64,000 nucleotides of DNA from Eubacterium sp. (GCA_017445905.1 JAFSRX010000006.1:1-64000), one strand, 5' to 3'; positions 1-8,923 are shown, counted from the stretch's first letter. Made by a program: numbers and translations. Notes: generated by a model from the sequence alone, not told the origin.

Positions 1-40
1 GCACCTCATTTTTAGGATTTTTGTTACAAGAACGAGGCAT

Positions 41-77
41 AAATTAAAGGCAAGGCTTGGCGCCTTGCCTTTAATTT
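41..77. terminator. Strong hairpin, probable terminator of the GH25 operon
   Basis: A 16-bp perfect stem (41-56 with 62-77, loop TTGGC) lies 75 bases beyond the stop of the minus-strand GH25 gene. T-rich sequence flanks it on both sides, so it may act in either direction. Nothing else is recognisable in positions 1-152. Confidence 0.6.
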
Positions 78-152
78 TAACGCTGTTATTGTGCAAAAAG
101 ACAAAATATGAGGCTTAACATCCTTTAGAACAGGTGGGCTTAGCCTTAACCC

Positions 153-2018
153 TTATTTTACTTTAACGCTCTTTGTTGCGCTCCAGTCGGAGTAGTATTT
201 TTTACCGTCTCTTACTTTGTATGAACGGACGCGAACGTAGTAGGTTCTGTTTGACTGAGCTGTTGTTATAACAGTTGATGTTTTAGAAACAAAAACGCTC
301 AGGAAATTTGATGAAAAGTCGCTTGTTGTGCTCCATCTGACCTGATATCCCGAAGCGCCTGAAACCTTGCTATAGCTTGTGTTGATTTTATTTGCCGAAG
401 GTGATTTGAGCGAAAGAGTTTTCGGCGCAGCAGGTGATGTATAAACTGAAAGAGCATCACTTCTCTTACTGTATAAGAGCTTTGAGTCGGCGGACTTTTT
501 ATATGCTCTGACTTTGAATTTATAATTCTTGTTCGGCGATAAATCCGTGATTTTTAAAGAATTGGTGTTGCTCTCTTTATAAAGCTCATATTTTTTGCTT
601 GAAGAGTTATATTTATAAACTCTGTAATAGCTTGCATAAGTCTGCTTTTTCCAGCTGAGCTTCAACGAAGTTGACCTGATTGAGCTTGCTTTGAGCTGAG
701 TCGGAATTGCAGGAGAGGTTGCGCTCTCAATTACACTTGAATAATATCCGTAGTAATATTTTCCGTCTATTGTTTTATAACCTCTGACGCGTATTTTATA
801 GTTTGCTGCGCTTGAAAGGTCATCAATTTCATAGCTTGTATCTTTAGTCGTTCCAACCTTTTTCCAGCTGCCGTTTCTGTAAATCTGAATATAGTATTTG
901 CTTGCGTATTTGTTTTTGTCCCAGGAGATTTTAAGCGAGTTTGTATCCCTTGAATCAACTTTCAGACCTGTAACAACCGGAGGAACAATCGAAAATTCCT
1001 TTGTTTGTCTGTATTTTGTATAATCGTTAACCCCCGTTACCGTTACGCTTGCTGTTCCGATATTTATATTATCGTGGAAAGTTATGTAGTAATCTTCGCC
1101 CTTGATAAGTTTTTTCCCATTATAAAAAACATTAAAAGAGGGTTTAATTTCAGCTCCTGTATAAGATTTTTTGCTGATTTTTGAAACCTCAAAGCCTTTG
1201 CCGAGAAGGGGCTTCAATACATCATAATATACATAGTTGGAATCAACATATCCGCTTATTCCGTCAACATGACCCTTTGCAGAATACTGCCATATTTCAT
1301 AATCGCCTGCGTATGAGGTTTTGGAGTTATAGTGCGCAAGCCACATTGCATAGCCCTTATCAAAAAGAGAATCATCGTATTTTGTCTGGAAAAACGATGT
1401 GCTTGAATAAACCCCTGCCTTATATCCCGCCTTTTCAATAACCTCGCAGAAGGCGATTGCGTTTTTAGCCATTTTCGATTTGTTTAATTTGCCGCTGTTC
1501 CAGGCTGAATCAAGTCTTCCCGTTGAAACCTCCGCAAATTCATAGTCAAAATAGATTGGAAGAGTAAAGCTGTAACCCTTAACGATATCAAGAATATATT
1601 CTGCCTCATCCCTTGCCTCAGCTTCGGTTACTGCCTGAGAATAGAAATAAACTCCAACCTCAAAGCCGTTTGCAAGCGCATTTTTGATGTTATAGTCAAA
1701 ATTTGTATCCTCTCTCATAGGTCCGCTTGCGGCATATCCTCGATAACCTCCACGGATAATAACGATATCGGTGTCGGTTTTACTGAGTTTCTTAAAATCA
1801 ATAGTTCCGTTATGAACTGAAATATCAATTCCGTTTTTAAGAGTGCTTTCTTTGAATTTATCGTTATGGGTGTAGTTAGTTTTTGTATATATGCTTTTTG
1901 TTACCTGCGCTGCTTTAACACTGAAAGGCGCAGCAAAGCAAAGCGTTAAAGCAAGCGCCAACGCAATAAACTTAGTTATTATTCTGTTTTTCAATGTACC
2001 AGTAGTTTGTGTCAACAT
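153..2018 (-). CDS. Secreted GH25 lysozyme with Ig-like and three FN3 domains
   Basis: Probable cell-wall muramidase of about 621 residues. A hydrophobic signal peptide (about residues 13-36) is followed by a GH25 barrel beginning GIDISVHNG near residue 63, with the catalytic Asp/Glu pair in FDYE (D158, E160). Next comes a bacterial Ig-like segment (motif NIGTASVTVTG), then three fibronectin type III-like repeats to the C-terminus, probably binding or spacing modules. The frame stays open to 2111, but the ATG at 2018 is preferred: it has AAGGAG upstream (spacing somewhat long, about 12) and puts the signal peptide at the N-terminus. It overlaps the end of the upstream GH25 gene by 47 bases, so the two are translationally coupled. 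No sortase motif is visible. Whether it acts on self or foreign peptidoglycan cannot be told. Confidence 0.9.
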   Translation of the reverse strand: MLTQTTGTLKNRIITKFIALALALTLCFAAPFSVKAAQVTKSIYTKTNYTHNDKFKESTLKNGIDISVHNGTIDFKKLSKTDTDIVIIRGGYRGYAASGPMREDTNFDYNIKNALANGFEVGVYFYSQAVTEAEARDEAEYILDIVKGYSFTLPIYFDYEFAEVSTGRLDSAWNSGKLNKSKMAKNAIAFCEVIEKAGYKAGVYSSTSFFQTKYDDSLFDKGYAMWLAHYNSKTSYAGDYEIWQYSAKGHVDGISGYVDSNYVYYDVLKPLLGKGFEVSKISKKSYTGAEIKPSFNVFYNGKKLIKGEDYYITFHDNINIGTASVTVTGVNDYTKYRQTKEFSIVPPVVTGLKVDSRDTNSLKISWDKNKYASKYYIQIYRNGSWKKVGTTKDTSYEIDDLSSAANYKIRVRGYKTIDGKYYYGYYSSVIESATSPAIPTQLKASSIRSTSLKLSWKKQTYASYYRVYKYNSSSKKYELYKESNTNSLKITDLSPNKNYKFKVRAYKKSADSKLLYSKRSDALSVYTSPAAPKTLSLKSPSANKINTSYSKVSGASGYQVRWSTTSDFSSNFLSVFVSKTSTVITTAQSNRTYYVRVRSYKVRDGKKYYSDWSATKSVKVK

Positions 2019-2787
2019 ATTTTGAAGGAACTCCTTTGCAATTTCCTTTTCTTGAGTATTGCCAAAAATCATAATTTGAGCTGTATGACGGCTCCTTATT
2101 ATAATCGGCAATCCATATCATAGTATCTTTATCAAGCTTTTTGGTGTTAATAAAGTATTTAAACATATAGCTTGAAGCATAAACGCCGGGGGTATATCCC
2201 GCTTTTTCAACCTTTTTGCAGAAGGCGTTTATAAGGGCGGTTTTTTCTTTTCTGCTTAAATTTGCATCGTAAAGCCTGCCCGTATCTTTTCCGTTAACGC
2301 TCGGATATTCAAAGTCGATAACAACGGGAAGCGAAATATCATAGCTCTTAATGTTTGAGATAAGGAACTTTGCCTCTTCCTCAGCCTCCTCTTCGTTTAT
2401 CGCCTGTGAATAGAAATAAACTCCGATTGGAACTTCATTTTTATTTGCATATTTAAGATTGCGTTTTGCCCTTGAATCGAGGTATATATTAGCGTCCTTA
2501 TAACCCCGATATCCAACTCTTATAAACGCAAAATCGACTTCATCCTTAACCGTTTTCCAGCTGATTTTTCCGTTATGATGTGAAACGTCTATTCCATATG
2601 CAACGTCTTTATTAAGATGAATAAGATTGCTTTTAACATTTCTTTCAACTAAAACAGCGGTTAAAACAACAGCAACAATAAGAAAAACAGCGCAAATAAA
2701 AACAAGCGCTTTTTTATTTATTTGCTTAATATTCCTTTTTGACGTTTTCTTTTTCTTTTTCTTTTTCTTATTAGTATTAGTTGCCAT
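1972..2787 (-). CDS. Membrane-anchored GH25 lysozyme
   Basis: About 271 residues. The N-terminus is a run of lysines (residues 7-14) and basic residues, then one transmembrane helix (about 27-48), so the protein is predicted to be membrane-anchored with the enzyme outside. The GH25 domain starts at YGIDVSHHNG and carries the catalytic pair in IDFEY (D158, E160). The frame extends upstream to a TTG at 2823, but the ATG at 2787 gives the Lys-rich start normal for a type II anchor; neither has a clear Shine-Dalgarno sequence. It is the first gene of a two-gene operon with the FN3-bearing GH25. The two domains look like paralogues after duplication, one anchored and one secreted. Confidence 0.88.
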   Translation of the reverse strand: MATNTNKKKKKKKKTSKRNIKQINKKALVFICAVFLIVAVVLTAVLVERNVKSNLIHLNKDVAYGIDVSHHNGKISWKTVKDEVDFAFIRVGYRGYKDANIYLDSRAKRNLKYANKNEVPIGVYFYSQAINEEEAEEEAKFLISNIKSYDISLPVVIDFEYPSVNGKDTGRLYDANLSRKEKTALINAFCKKVEKAGYTPGVYASSYMFKYFINTKKLDKDTMIWIADYNKEPSYSSNYDFWQYSRKGNCKGVPSKYVDTNYWYIEKQNNN

Positions 2788-2857
2788 ATTGAATATTTTA
2801 ATATATAAATATACAAACTTCAATATATTTTTTTAAAATTTACAAATATGGAACATA

Positions 2858-2886
2858 TTGTTATTTCTTTCAGTGTATGGTATAAT
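2858..2886 (+). promoter_or_regulatory. Putative SigA promoter of the arabinofuranosidase operon
   Basis: TTGTTA (2858-2863), 17-base spacer, TATAAT (2881-2886), about 29 bases before the GH51 start codon. The -35 is a 4/6 match and the -10 is perfect. Confidence 0.6.
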
Positions 2887-2914
2887 CAATACATTAGTTA
2901 ACGGAGATAAAAAA

Positions 2915-5296
2915 ATGAAAAAGACTTTTAGCTTTATAATATCACTTCTGATAGTTCTGAGCGCTTGCAGCAGCGCATATGCCGATGACAGTGTTCTTAA
3001 TATCAGCCAGAGCAAGGTATCCCACGAGGTTTCAAAAACTCTTTACGGAGCTTTTATTGAGGATATTTCTTTCGCCTGCGATGGCGGACTTGTTTCGAAT
3101 CTTGTTAATAACGGTTCTTTTGAATATGAGGATAATCAGGAAGCTGCATGGAATTTCAGATCTGTTGCGGCAACTCTTTCATCTGATTCACCGATGAGCG
3201 AAAATAATCCTACATATGAGATTATCGGCGTTGACGGCAGGGGATATATTGAAAATATCGGCTTCCCTGAAATTTATAATTATAAAACCTATGATGTTAA
3301 TTCCAAAGTCGCCGCAACAAGCGATATGGGGTTTAAAGAAAATGAAAAATATGAGTTTTCAATATGGATGAAAAATATTGATTTTTCGGGAACAGTCGGA
3401 GTTTATCTCAATTCAAAAAGCAATGCTCAGCGAATAACCCAGATTTCAACCAATATGCTGAAAACAACCTCCTGGAATAAGTTTTCGGTTAACCTGACAT
3501 CTAATGCCGAAGAGGATGGCTCGCTGATAATAACCTTTAACGGAAAGGGAAATATTGCGATTGATTTTGTTTCTCTCGTTCCTTGCAGCAGCTATGGTTA
3601 TGGCTCTGAGGAATGGAAATATACAACTCTGAGAACAGACCTTTTTAATTCACTGAAAAACATTAAACCGTCTTTCATTCGTTTTCCCGGAGGTTGTCTT
3701 GCCGAGGGAACGGATTTAAAAAAGCTCTATAATTGGAAAAACACCATCGGCGCTCCCGAAGAAAGAGAGCAGTCTGCGAATTTATGGCGCGACAGCGCAA
3801 ATTCAAGAAATTATAACAACACTAACGCAATGGGTTATCATGAATATTTTCAGCTTTGTGAAGACCTCGGCGCCGAGGCAGTTCCAGTTGTTAACGCAGG
3901 AATGATTTGCCAGGCGAGAGTTGCTTTTGATGATCATAAAATTGCGCTTGAAAAATCAAAAATGAGCTCTCAGCAGTGGAAAAGCTATCTCATCAGCGTC
4001 AGAGGCTTTGATGAAAAAGATGAAGAAGGTATGAAGGGCTATACCGACTGGATTAACTCCCTTAATATCAAGTCGGAAAAGGACTATAACAAATGGCTTG
4101 ATACTGTTGCTCTGCGCCCCGGAACAGACGATTTTTCGAATTATGTTCAGGATGTTCTCGATTTGATTGAATACGCCAATGCCGATTCAAAAAAGAGCTA
4201 CTGGGGAGAGCTGAGAGCTAAAAACGGACATATGGAGCCGTTTAATATTAAGTATATCGCTGTTGGTAATGAAAACTGGGGCGATGTTTATTTCAGAAAT
4301 TTTGATGAAATATATAAAGCAATTAAGGAAAAATATCCTGATATAAAAGTTATTTCCTCCGCCGGCGCAGCCTCCGAGGGTGAAGAGTTCGAATATTCCT
4401 GGAACACAATTAATAAAAAGTATTCCGACACAATAGCCGACGAGCATTATTATACGGGCGACAACTATCTCTTTGAGCATAACGACAGATATGACAGCTA
4501 CGACAGGGACGGCGCAGGTGTTTTCATTGGAGAGTACAGCGCAAAATGTGCAGGCTTCGGAACTCTTGAAACAAAAACAAATCTCTGGTCGGCAGTTGAA
4601 GAGGCGAGCTATTTAACAGGACTTGAAAGAAACAGCGATATCGTTAAAATGGCGTCATATGCTCCGACCTTTGCAAAAATCAACGCAAATTGCTGGGATC
4701 TTAATATGATCTGGTTTGATTCTCAGAAGGTTGTTTTAACTCCCGATTACTATGTTCAGATGCTCTTTTCAAATAATACGGGCGAGCAGTATGTTGAAAC
4801 TCAGAGCATCGGCGAGGATATCTATCAGAGCGTCACTGTTGACAGCACAAGGCAGATTATGTATATAAAGCTCGTCAACGCAGGCTCATCGAGAAAAGTC
4901 AATATTAATCTTGACGGTTTTGGCAGCATTAACGCTGTTTCAAATCAGTTTTTAACAAACCGTTATAAATCCGCTTCGAATGAGCTTGATAAACAGCGTG
5001 TTGCTCCCGAGGAGAAAAAGATTAAGTCCGACTCAAATTCGTTTAAAGCCGAGCTTAAATCAAACAGTATTAACGTTATAAGAGTTGCATACGGCGAGAA
5101 TACGGGCGAATCATTTTATTCGCTCCCCGATAATATCGACCTTAAAACAAAGGGCTATGTTCCGACAAGAGTTATTGCGGCAGTTTTAATTATTGCAACC
5201 TGCTTTATTCTCGGCTCTGTAGGAGGCTTCCTTGTTTATGCTAAAGTTCTTAAAAAGAAGGGAAAAGAAAACGAAGATGAAGCTGAGAGTGATTAG
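2915..5296 (+). CDS. GH51 alpha-L-arabinofuranosidase, membrane-anchored
   Basis: Removes terminal arabinofuranosyl units from arabinan or arabinoxylan. It has 793 residues: an N-terminal signal peptide ending near SSAYA, the GH51 start motif GAFIEDISFACDGGLVSNLV, a carbohydrate-binding-like insertion, then the barrel with acid/base Glu453 in GNENWG and nucleophile Glu540 in IGEYS. A C-terminal helix (about 755-780) followed by KKKGKENEDE suggests anchoring to the outer face of the membrane, which is uncommon because many GH51 enzymes are cytosolic. The start ATG follows GGAG. The stop overlaps the next gene by 20 bases. Substrate choice is inferred from the family only. Confidence 0.9.
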   Translation: MKKTFSFIISLLIVLSACSSAYADDSVLNISQSKVSHEVSKTLYGAFIEDISFACDGGLVSNLVNNGSFEYEDNQEAAWNFRSVAATLSSDSPMSENNPTYEIIGVDGRGYIENIGFPEIYNYKTYDVNSKVAATSDMGFKENEKYEFSIWMKNIDFSGTVGVYLNSKSNAQRITQISTNMLKTTSWNKFSVNLTSNAEEDGSLIITFNGKGNIAIDFVSLVPCSSYGYGSEEWKYTTLRTDLFNSLKNIKPSFIRFPGGCLAEGTDLKKLYNWKNTIGAPEEREQSANLWRDSANSRNYNNTNAMGYHEYFQLCEDLGAEAVPVVNAGMICQARVAFDDHKIALEKSKMSSQQWKSYLISVRGFDEKDEEGMKGYTDWINSLNIKSEKDYNKWLDTVALRPGTDDFSNYVQDVLDLIEYANADSKKSYWGELRAKNGHMEPFNIKYIAVGNENWGDVYFRNFDEIYKAIKEKYPDIKVISSAGAASEGEEFEYSWNTINKKYSDTIADEHYYTGDNYLFEHNDRYDSYDRDGAGVFIGEYSAKCAGFGTLETKTNLWSAVEEASYLTGLERNSDIVKMASYAPTFAKINANCWDLNMIWFDSQKVVLTPDYYVQMLFSNNTGEQYVETQSIGEDIYQSVTVDSTRQIMYIKLVNAGSSRKVNINLDGFGSINAVSNQFLTNRYKSASNELDKQRVAPEEKKIKSDSNSFKAELKSNSINVIRVAYGENTGESFYSLPDNIDLKTKGYVPTRVIAAVLIIATCFILGSVGGFLVYAKVLKKKGKENEDEAESD

Positions 5297-6080
5297 TTTT
5301 AATACTGCTTCTCCGTGGGGAAGTGAAAAAGAGGGAACCTCAAGCAAAGAGAGAATTGAAAAATTCATACGATATATGAAGGAGGAAAGCGCTGATTTAA
5401 TCGGAACTCAGGAGCTGAACTACTTCTGGATGGAGGAAATAAACAATAATCTTTCAGAATATTCGTCTTACGGAGTTACCAGAGGCGGTGATGAGAGCAA
5501 GTGGACAAGCGAAATGAACGGCGTTTTCTTTAAAAAAGACCGATTTAAAAAGCTCTTTGAAAAAACCTTCTGGCTTAGCAAAACCCCGAACGAGGAAAGC
5601 AGATTTGAGGAAAACGGCGAAAAAGCCGCCTGCTATAGAATTTGTTCATATGTTATTCTGAAAGATAAAAGCGGAGCGCTTATTTCATTTTTTAATACCC
5701 ATCTCGACCACGTCTGTGAAAAAGCAATGATATGGGGCGCCGAGCTTATATTATCTGAAATCGAAAATATAAAATCGCAGTTTGGGGATATTAATATAGT
5801 ATTGAGCGGTGATTTTAATCAGAAGGATGATTCAAAAACCTATGAAATACTAACATCAAGGCTAAACGATTCAACAGATAAATCAAAGCTTCAGGCGACT
5901 TATCAGAACTGGGGTAAGGATTATAAAACAAATAACGGCTGGGGAGCTGACTGCTCGGATAATAAGCCGATTGATTTTATCTTTACAAACGGAAAACCCG
6001 TTTCATACAGAGTTCTTGATAAAAGAGATAACGGCTATATTTCCGACCATTTCGGAATTATGTCGGAAATAGAGTTTTAA
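5277..6080 (+). CDS. Endonuclease/exonuclease/phosphatase (EEP) family hydrolase
   Basis: 267 residues of the metal-dependent EEP fold. Visible motifs are RVISFNTAS at the start, IGTQELN (metal-binding Glu), FNTHLDHV, SGDFNQ and the C-terminal SDHFGI. No signal peptide is seen when translation starts at 5277, so it is predicted cytosolic. The start lies inside the end of the GH51 gene (20-base overlap), implying coupling. EEP members next to glycoside hydrolases are often annotated only as hydrolases; the substrate (phosphodiester, sugar phosphate or nucleic acid) cannot be read from the sequence. Confidence 0.8.
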   Translation: MKLRVISFNTASPWGSEKEGTSSKERIEKFIRYMKEESADLIGTQELNYFWMEEINNNLSEYSSYGVTRGGDESKWTSEMNGVFFKKDRFKKLFEKTFWLSKTPNEESRFEENGEKAACYRICSYVILKDKSGALISFFNTHLDHVCEKAMIWGAELILSEIENIKSQFGDINIVLSGDFNQKDDSKTYEILTSRLNDSTDKSKLQATYQNWGKDYKTNNGWGADCSDNKPIDFIFTNGKPVSYRVLDKRDNGYISDHFGIMSEIEF

Positions 6081-6093
6081 AAGGGGAATATTT

Positions 6094-6645
6094 ATGAAAA
6101 AGAATAGCTTTTTAATTATATTTTTAACAGTGGTACTTATTGGAGTTTGCGCCGGCGTTGCATATCTTGCAATGAATTCAAAGGACGACAACAAAACAAC
6201 AGCAGCGCAAACCTCCTCATTCCAGACAACTGCTTTAGCAACAACAACCAAGCCCTCTCAAACAACCTCCCAGAGCGAAACGCAGTCAAGCTCACAGGCT
6301 AATACTACAAAAGAGGAAGAGTATTCCTTTATAAGAAAGGGCTGCTGGTATCTTGCAGACAAAGATAAAAATGTCTGCTATGCTTTCTCGTTCAAAAAGA
6401 GCGGTAAAAGTGATGTTGCATATTTTAACAGCGATAATATCGAAGGCTTTGACGCTCAGTACTCAAAGGGATATGCAGTTTATGAGATACGGGACAATAA
6501 GATTATTCTGACAAAGCTCTCAGATGTAACGGGGCTGAAACGTCTTGAGCTTGAAATTAAGGGAAACAGCATTTTATATAATGGTAAAAAACTTAAAAAC
6601 TACAGTAAAATAAATCTCGATAATGCTTTAAAGTGCTTTAATTAA
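6094..6645 (+). CDS. Unrecognised single-pass membrane protein with Ser/Thr linker
   Basis: 183 residues. An N-terminal basic segment plus helix (about 6-27) is followed by a Thr/Ser/Gln-rich linker (about 30-75) and a soluble domain of about 105 residues with WYLADKDKNVCYAF and two cysteines. I do not recognise the domain. It lies 13 bases after the EEP gene and 4 bases before tcdA, so it is co-transcribed with the arabinofuranosidase operon. The design (anchor, flexible linker, small extracellular domain) suits a cell-surface protein; the function is unknown. Confidence 0.7.
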   Translation: MKKNSFLIIFLTVVLIGVCAGVAYLAMNSKDDNKTTAAQTSSFQTTALATTTKPSQTTSQSETQSSSQANTTKEEEYSFIRKGCWYLADKDKNVCYAFSFKKSGKSDVAYFNSDNIEGFDAQYSKGYAVYEIRDNKIILTKLSDVTGLKRLELEIKGNSILYNGKKLKNYSKINLDNALKCFN

Positions 6646-6649
6646 AAAT

Positions 6650-7372
6650 ATGATTAACCAGTTTTCAAGAACAGAGCTTATGCTCGGCAGTGATAAAATA
6701 AAAAAACTAAATAACTCAAGAGTTGCCGTTTTCGGTGTCGGTGGTGTTGGAGGATATGTTTGCGAGGCGCTTGTTCGCTCAGGCATAGGTCAAATTGATA
6801 TTGTTGATAACGATACTGTTAGTTTAACTAATCTTAATCGCCAGATTATTGCGCTTCATTCAACTGTTGGGAAAAACAAGGTTGATGTTATGCAGGAAAG
6901 AATTGCCGATATCAACCCCGATTGCAGGGTAACAAAGCATAAAACCTTTTTCAGCGAAGAAACGTATGGCGAATTTGATTTTAACAGCTTTGATTATGTT
7001 GTTGACGCGATAGACTCGGTTAAATCAAAAATACTTCTTGCAAAAATCTGCAATGAAAAAAATATTCCCCTGATTTCCTCAATGGGAACGGGGAACAAAC
7101 TTGATGCAACCCAGCTTGAAATAGCCGATATAAGCAAAACGAGCTATGACCCTCTTGCAAGAGTTATGCGAAGGGAACTGAAAAAAATCGGAATAAAGCA
7201 TTTATGCGTTGTTTATTCAAAAGAAGAGGCAATAAAACCCGATGAAGAAAGCCTTAAAGCAGTTATTGAAGAAGAAGGAGTTTCAAAAAGAACAATTCCC
7301 TCATCGAATGCTTTTGTTCCCTCTGCAGCAGGGCTGATTATTGCGTCGAAAGTTATAAAGGACCTTATTTAG
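6650..7372 (+). CDS. tcdA: tRNA threonylcarbamoyladenosine dehydratase (TcdA/CsdL family)
   Basis: ThiF/E1-like ATP-dependent enzyme expected to cyclise t6A37 of tRNAs to ct6A. 240 residues, the usual size. The nucleotide-binding motif is VFGVGGVGGYVCEAL (about 27-41), followed by the E1-like DNDTVSLTNLNRQ and the later SSMGTGNKLD typical of the YgdL/TcdA branch. No C-terminal rhodanese or ubiquitin-like partner is nearby, which fits TcdA better than ThiF or MoeB. It starts 4 bases after the preceding gene with a weak ribosome site, suggesting read-through from the upstream operon. Confidence 0.85.
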   Translation: MINQFSRTELMLGSDKIKKLNNSRVAVFGVGGVGGYVCEALVRSGIGQIDIVDNDTVSLTNLNRQIIALHSTVGKNKVDVMQERIADINPDCRVTKHKTFFSEETYGEFDFNSFDYVVDAIDSVKSKILLAKICNEKNIPLISSMGTGNKLDATQLEIADISKTSYDPLARVMRRELKKIGIKHLCVVYSKEEAIKPDEESLKAVIEEEGVSKRTIPSSNAFVPSAAGLIIASKVIKDLI

Positions 7373-7373
7373 T

Positions 7374-7432
7374 TTCGAGTTCCGAGTGCCGAGCTCCGAG
7401 TTAAAGGTTACTCGGCTTCGCCTCAAACAATA
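7374..7432. repeat. Interspersed repeat fragment
   Basis: Short GAGTTCCGAG-type words are followed by a 27-base block (7406-7432) that is identical to 27489-27515. The 5' part is the reverse complement of the word tract at about 22597-22617 and 28721-28748. Non-coding; part of the dispersed repeats of this genome. Confidence 0.7.
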
Positions 7433-7450
7433 AGTTAAAAGGATATTATT

Positions 7451-8287
7451 ATGGCAAGAGAGCTTGAAGAATATCAGATTATTGAGCGTTCAATAATCAA
7501 AACATACAGAAAAGAAATATGGAACCCCTTTATTGAAGGGGTTAAGAATTATGAGCTTGTTAACGACGGCGATAAAATAGCTGTCTGCATTTCCGGCGGA
7601 AAGGATTCAATGCTGATGGCGAAATTAATGCAGCAGCTCAAAAGAGTCAGCCAAACCGATTTTGAGCTTGTTTTTCTTGTTATGGACCCCGGATATAACG
7701 AGCTTAACAGAAAAAAGATTGAAGAAAACGCAGAAAAACTCAGAGTTCCGATAACTGTTTTTGAAAGCAGTATTTTTGATGTTGCCAATAATGCGGGCGG
7801 CTCGCCCTGTTATCTCTGTGCGAGAATGAGAAGGGGACATCTTTATGCAAAAGCAAAGGAGCTCGGCTGCAATAAAATTGCTTTGGGTCATCATTTTACG
7901 GATGTTATCGAAACAACTCTTCTCGGAATGTTTTACGGCTCCCAGCTTCAGGCAATGCTTCCGAAACTCCATTCAACAAATTTTGAGGGGATGGAGCTTA
8001 TAAGACCTATGTATTGCATAAAAGAGGAAGCGATTATCAGATGGGCAAAGCATAATAATCTTGAATTTATTCAGTGTGCCTGCCGTTTTGTTGATGAGTA
8101 TTCAAACAGTGAAAACGGCATTGGCAAATCAAAGCGCCAGGAAATTAAAATGCTCATCAAAGAGCTTGAAAAAGAAAATCCGGGCATTGAACACAGCATT
8201 TTCAAAAGCATTCATTCCGTATGCCTTGATACCTTCCCGGGCTATAAGCAAAAAGGTGAATACCATTCATTTCTTAATGAATACTGA
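7451..8287 (+). CDS. TtcA-like PP-loop tRNA thiolation ATPase
   Basis: 278 residues of the adenine nucleotide alpha-hydrolase fold. The PP-loop ISGGKDSM lies near residues 48-55. Cysteines in PCYLCARMR (about 116-124) and in CAC (about 206-208) match the three-Cys arrangement that holds the 4Fe-4S cluster in TtcA, the enzyme making 2-thiocytidine at tRNA position 32. GHHFTDVIETTLLGMFYG is the family signature. In Clostridia this branch is distant from E. coli TtcA, so the exact thiolated base is inferred. It starts after GGATATTATT behind a repeat and is probably separate from tcdA. Confidence 0.75.
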   Translation: MARELEEYQIIERSIIKTYRKEIWNPFIEGVKNYELVNDGDKIAVCISGGKDSMLMAKLMQQLKRVSQTDFELVFLVMDPGYNELNRKKIEENAEKLRVPITVFESSIFDVANNAGGSPCYLCARMRRGHLYAKAKELGCNKIALGHHFTDVIETTLLGMFYGSQLQAMLPKLHSTNFEGMELIRPMYCIKEEAIIRWAKHNNLEFIQCACRFVDEYSNSENGIGKSKRQEIKMLIKELEKENPGIEHSIFKSIHSVCLDTFPGYKQKGEYHSFLNEY

Positions 8288-8306
8288 AGACTTAAAAATG
8301 AATAAT

Positions 8307-8342
8307 TAATATTAAACACTGCGTTCGCAGTGTTTAATATTA
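8307..8342. terminator. 16-bp perfect hairpin between the TtcA-like gene and the AbrB/HipA-like pair
   Basis: Arms 8307-8322 and 8327-8342 pair without mismatch around loop GTTC. There is no clean T-tract, but its place (19 bases after a stop, immediately before the next promoter) makes an insulating terminator the simplest reading. Confidence 0.6.
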
Positions 8343-8371
8343 TTGACTATTCGTAACGAATAGAGTATAAT
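8343..8371 (+). promoter_or_regulatory. Promoter with palindromic operator in the spacer
   Basis: TTGACT (8343-8348), exactly 17 bases, TATAAT (8366-8371). The spacer holds a 17-base palindrome, CTATTCGTAACGAATAG (8347-8363), with 8-bp arms around one central A. A dimer bound there would cover the space between -35 and -10, the usual place for toxin-antitoxin autorepression. Confidence 0.85.
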
Positions 8372-8386
8372 ATTAGTGGTGATTAA

Positions 8387-8923
8387 ATGGAAAAAAGAAA
8401 CGCAAAACTAATAATAAATCAATCGGGCGGAAATGCTTCAAGCGGGGCTAAAACCTTCAGGGTAACAATTCCAAATTCTTGGGTTGATGAAATGAATATA
8501 AATATAGACAGTCGGGATATTGAACTAAAGTTTGACGGTGAAAATATAGTGATTTCAAAAAAACAAAGCATTGAAGAGTTCATTAATAAACGAAAAGGCA
8601 ACAGAATTACTAAGATAGAATTATTTAATTTTAATGATTTGTGTACAACGATTATCGCCGATTACACAAATAAAGAAATTGCTTTTGAAAATCAAAGTGA
8701 TAACTATCTTTACTGTGCGTTCGGTAAAAACAATAATCCCACCTGGAGTGATTATCTGAGCTTTCTTGAAAGAAGATGTATTTCAAAAGACAGGGACAGG
8801 CTGAGAGATTATCTTGAAGTAATCGGAGTTGATAGTTTTGAGCCTCTTGAAATAATAAAAAAAACCTCTGGCAGAATGGCTGAGGATAATCAGTGGATTA
8901 AGGTGACAGAATATGAAAACTAA
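8387..8923 (+). CDS. AbrB/SpoVT-type DNA-binding protein, putative antitoxin
   Basis: 178 residues. The first 55 or so (KTFRVTIPNSWVDEMNI, then DIELKFDGENIVISKK) match the swapped-hairpin DNA-binding fold of AbrB/MazE antitoxins. The remaining 120 residues form a second domain I cannot name, with the motif FLERRC...RDRLRDYLEVIG and GRMAEDNQWI near the end. The gene starts 16 bases after the -10 box behind a weak GGTG site and overlaps the HipA-like gene by 11 bases. Inference: it represses its own promoter and neutralises the kinase. Canonical HipB uses an Xre-type helix-turn-helix, so this pairing differs from the textbook system. Confidence 0.75.
   Translation: MEKRNAKLIINQSGGNASSGAKTFRVTIPNSWVDEMNINIDSRDIELKFDGENIVISKKQSIEEFINKRKGNRITKIELFNFNDLCTTIIADYTNKEIAFENQSDNYLYCAFGKNNNPTWSDYLSFLERRCISKDRDRLRDYLEVIGVDSFEPLEIIKKTSGRMAEDNQWIKVTEYEN

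Noticed and set aside
2018..2111. Longer N-terminus for the secreted GH25 protein
   Set aside because: The extension would place the signal peptide internally and lies within the upstream GH25 gene.
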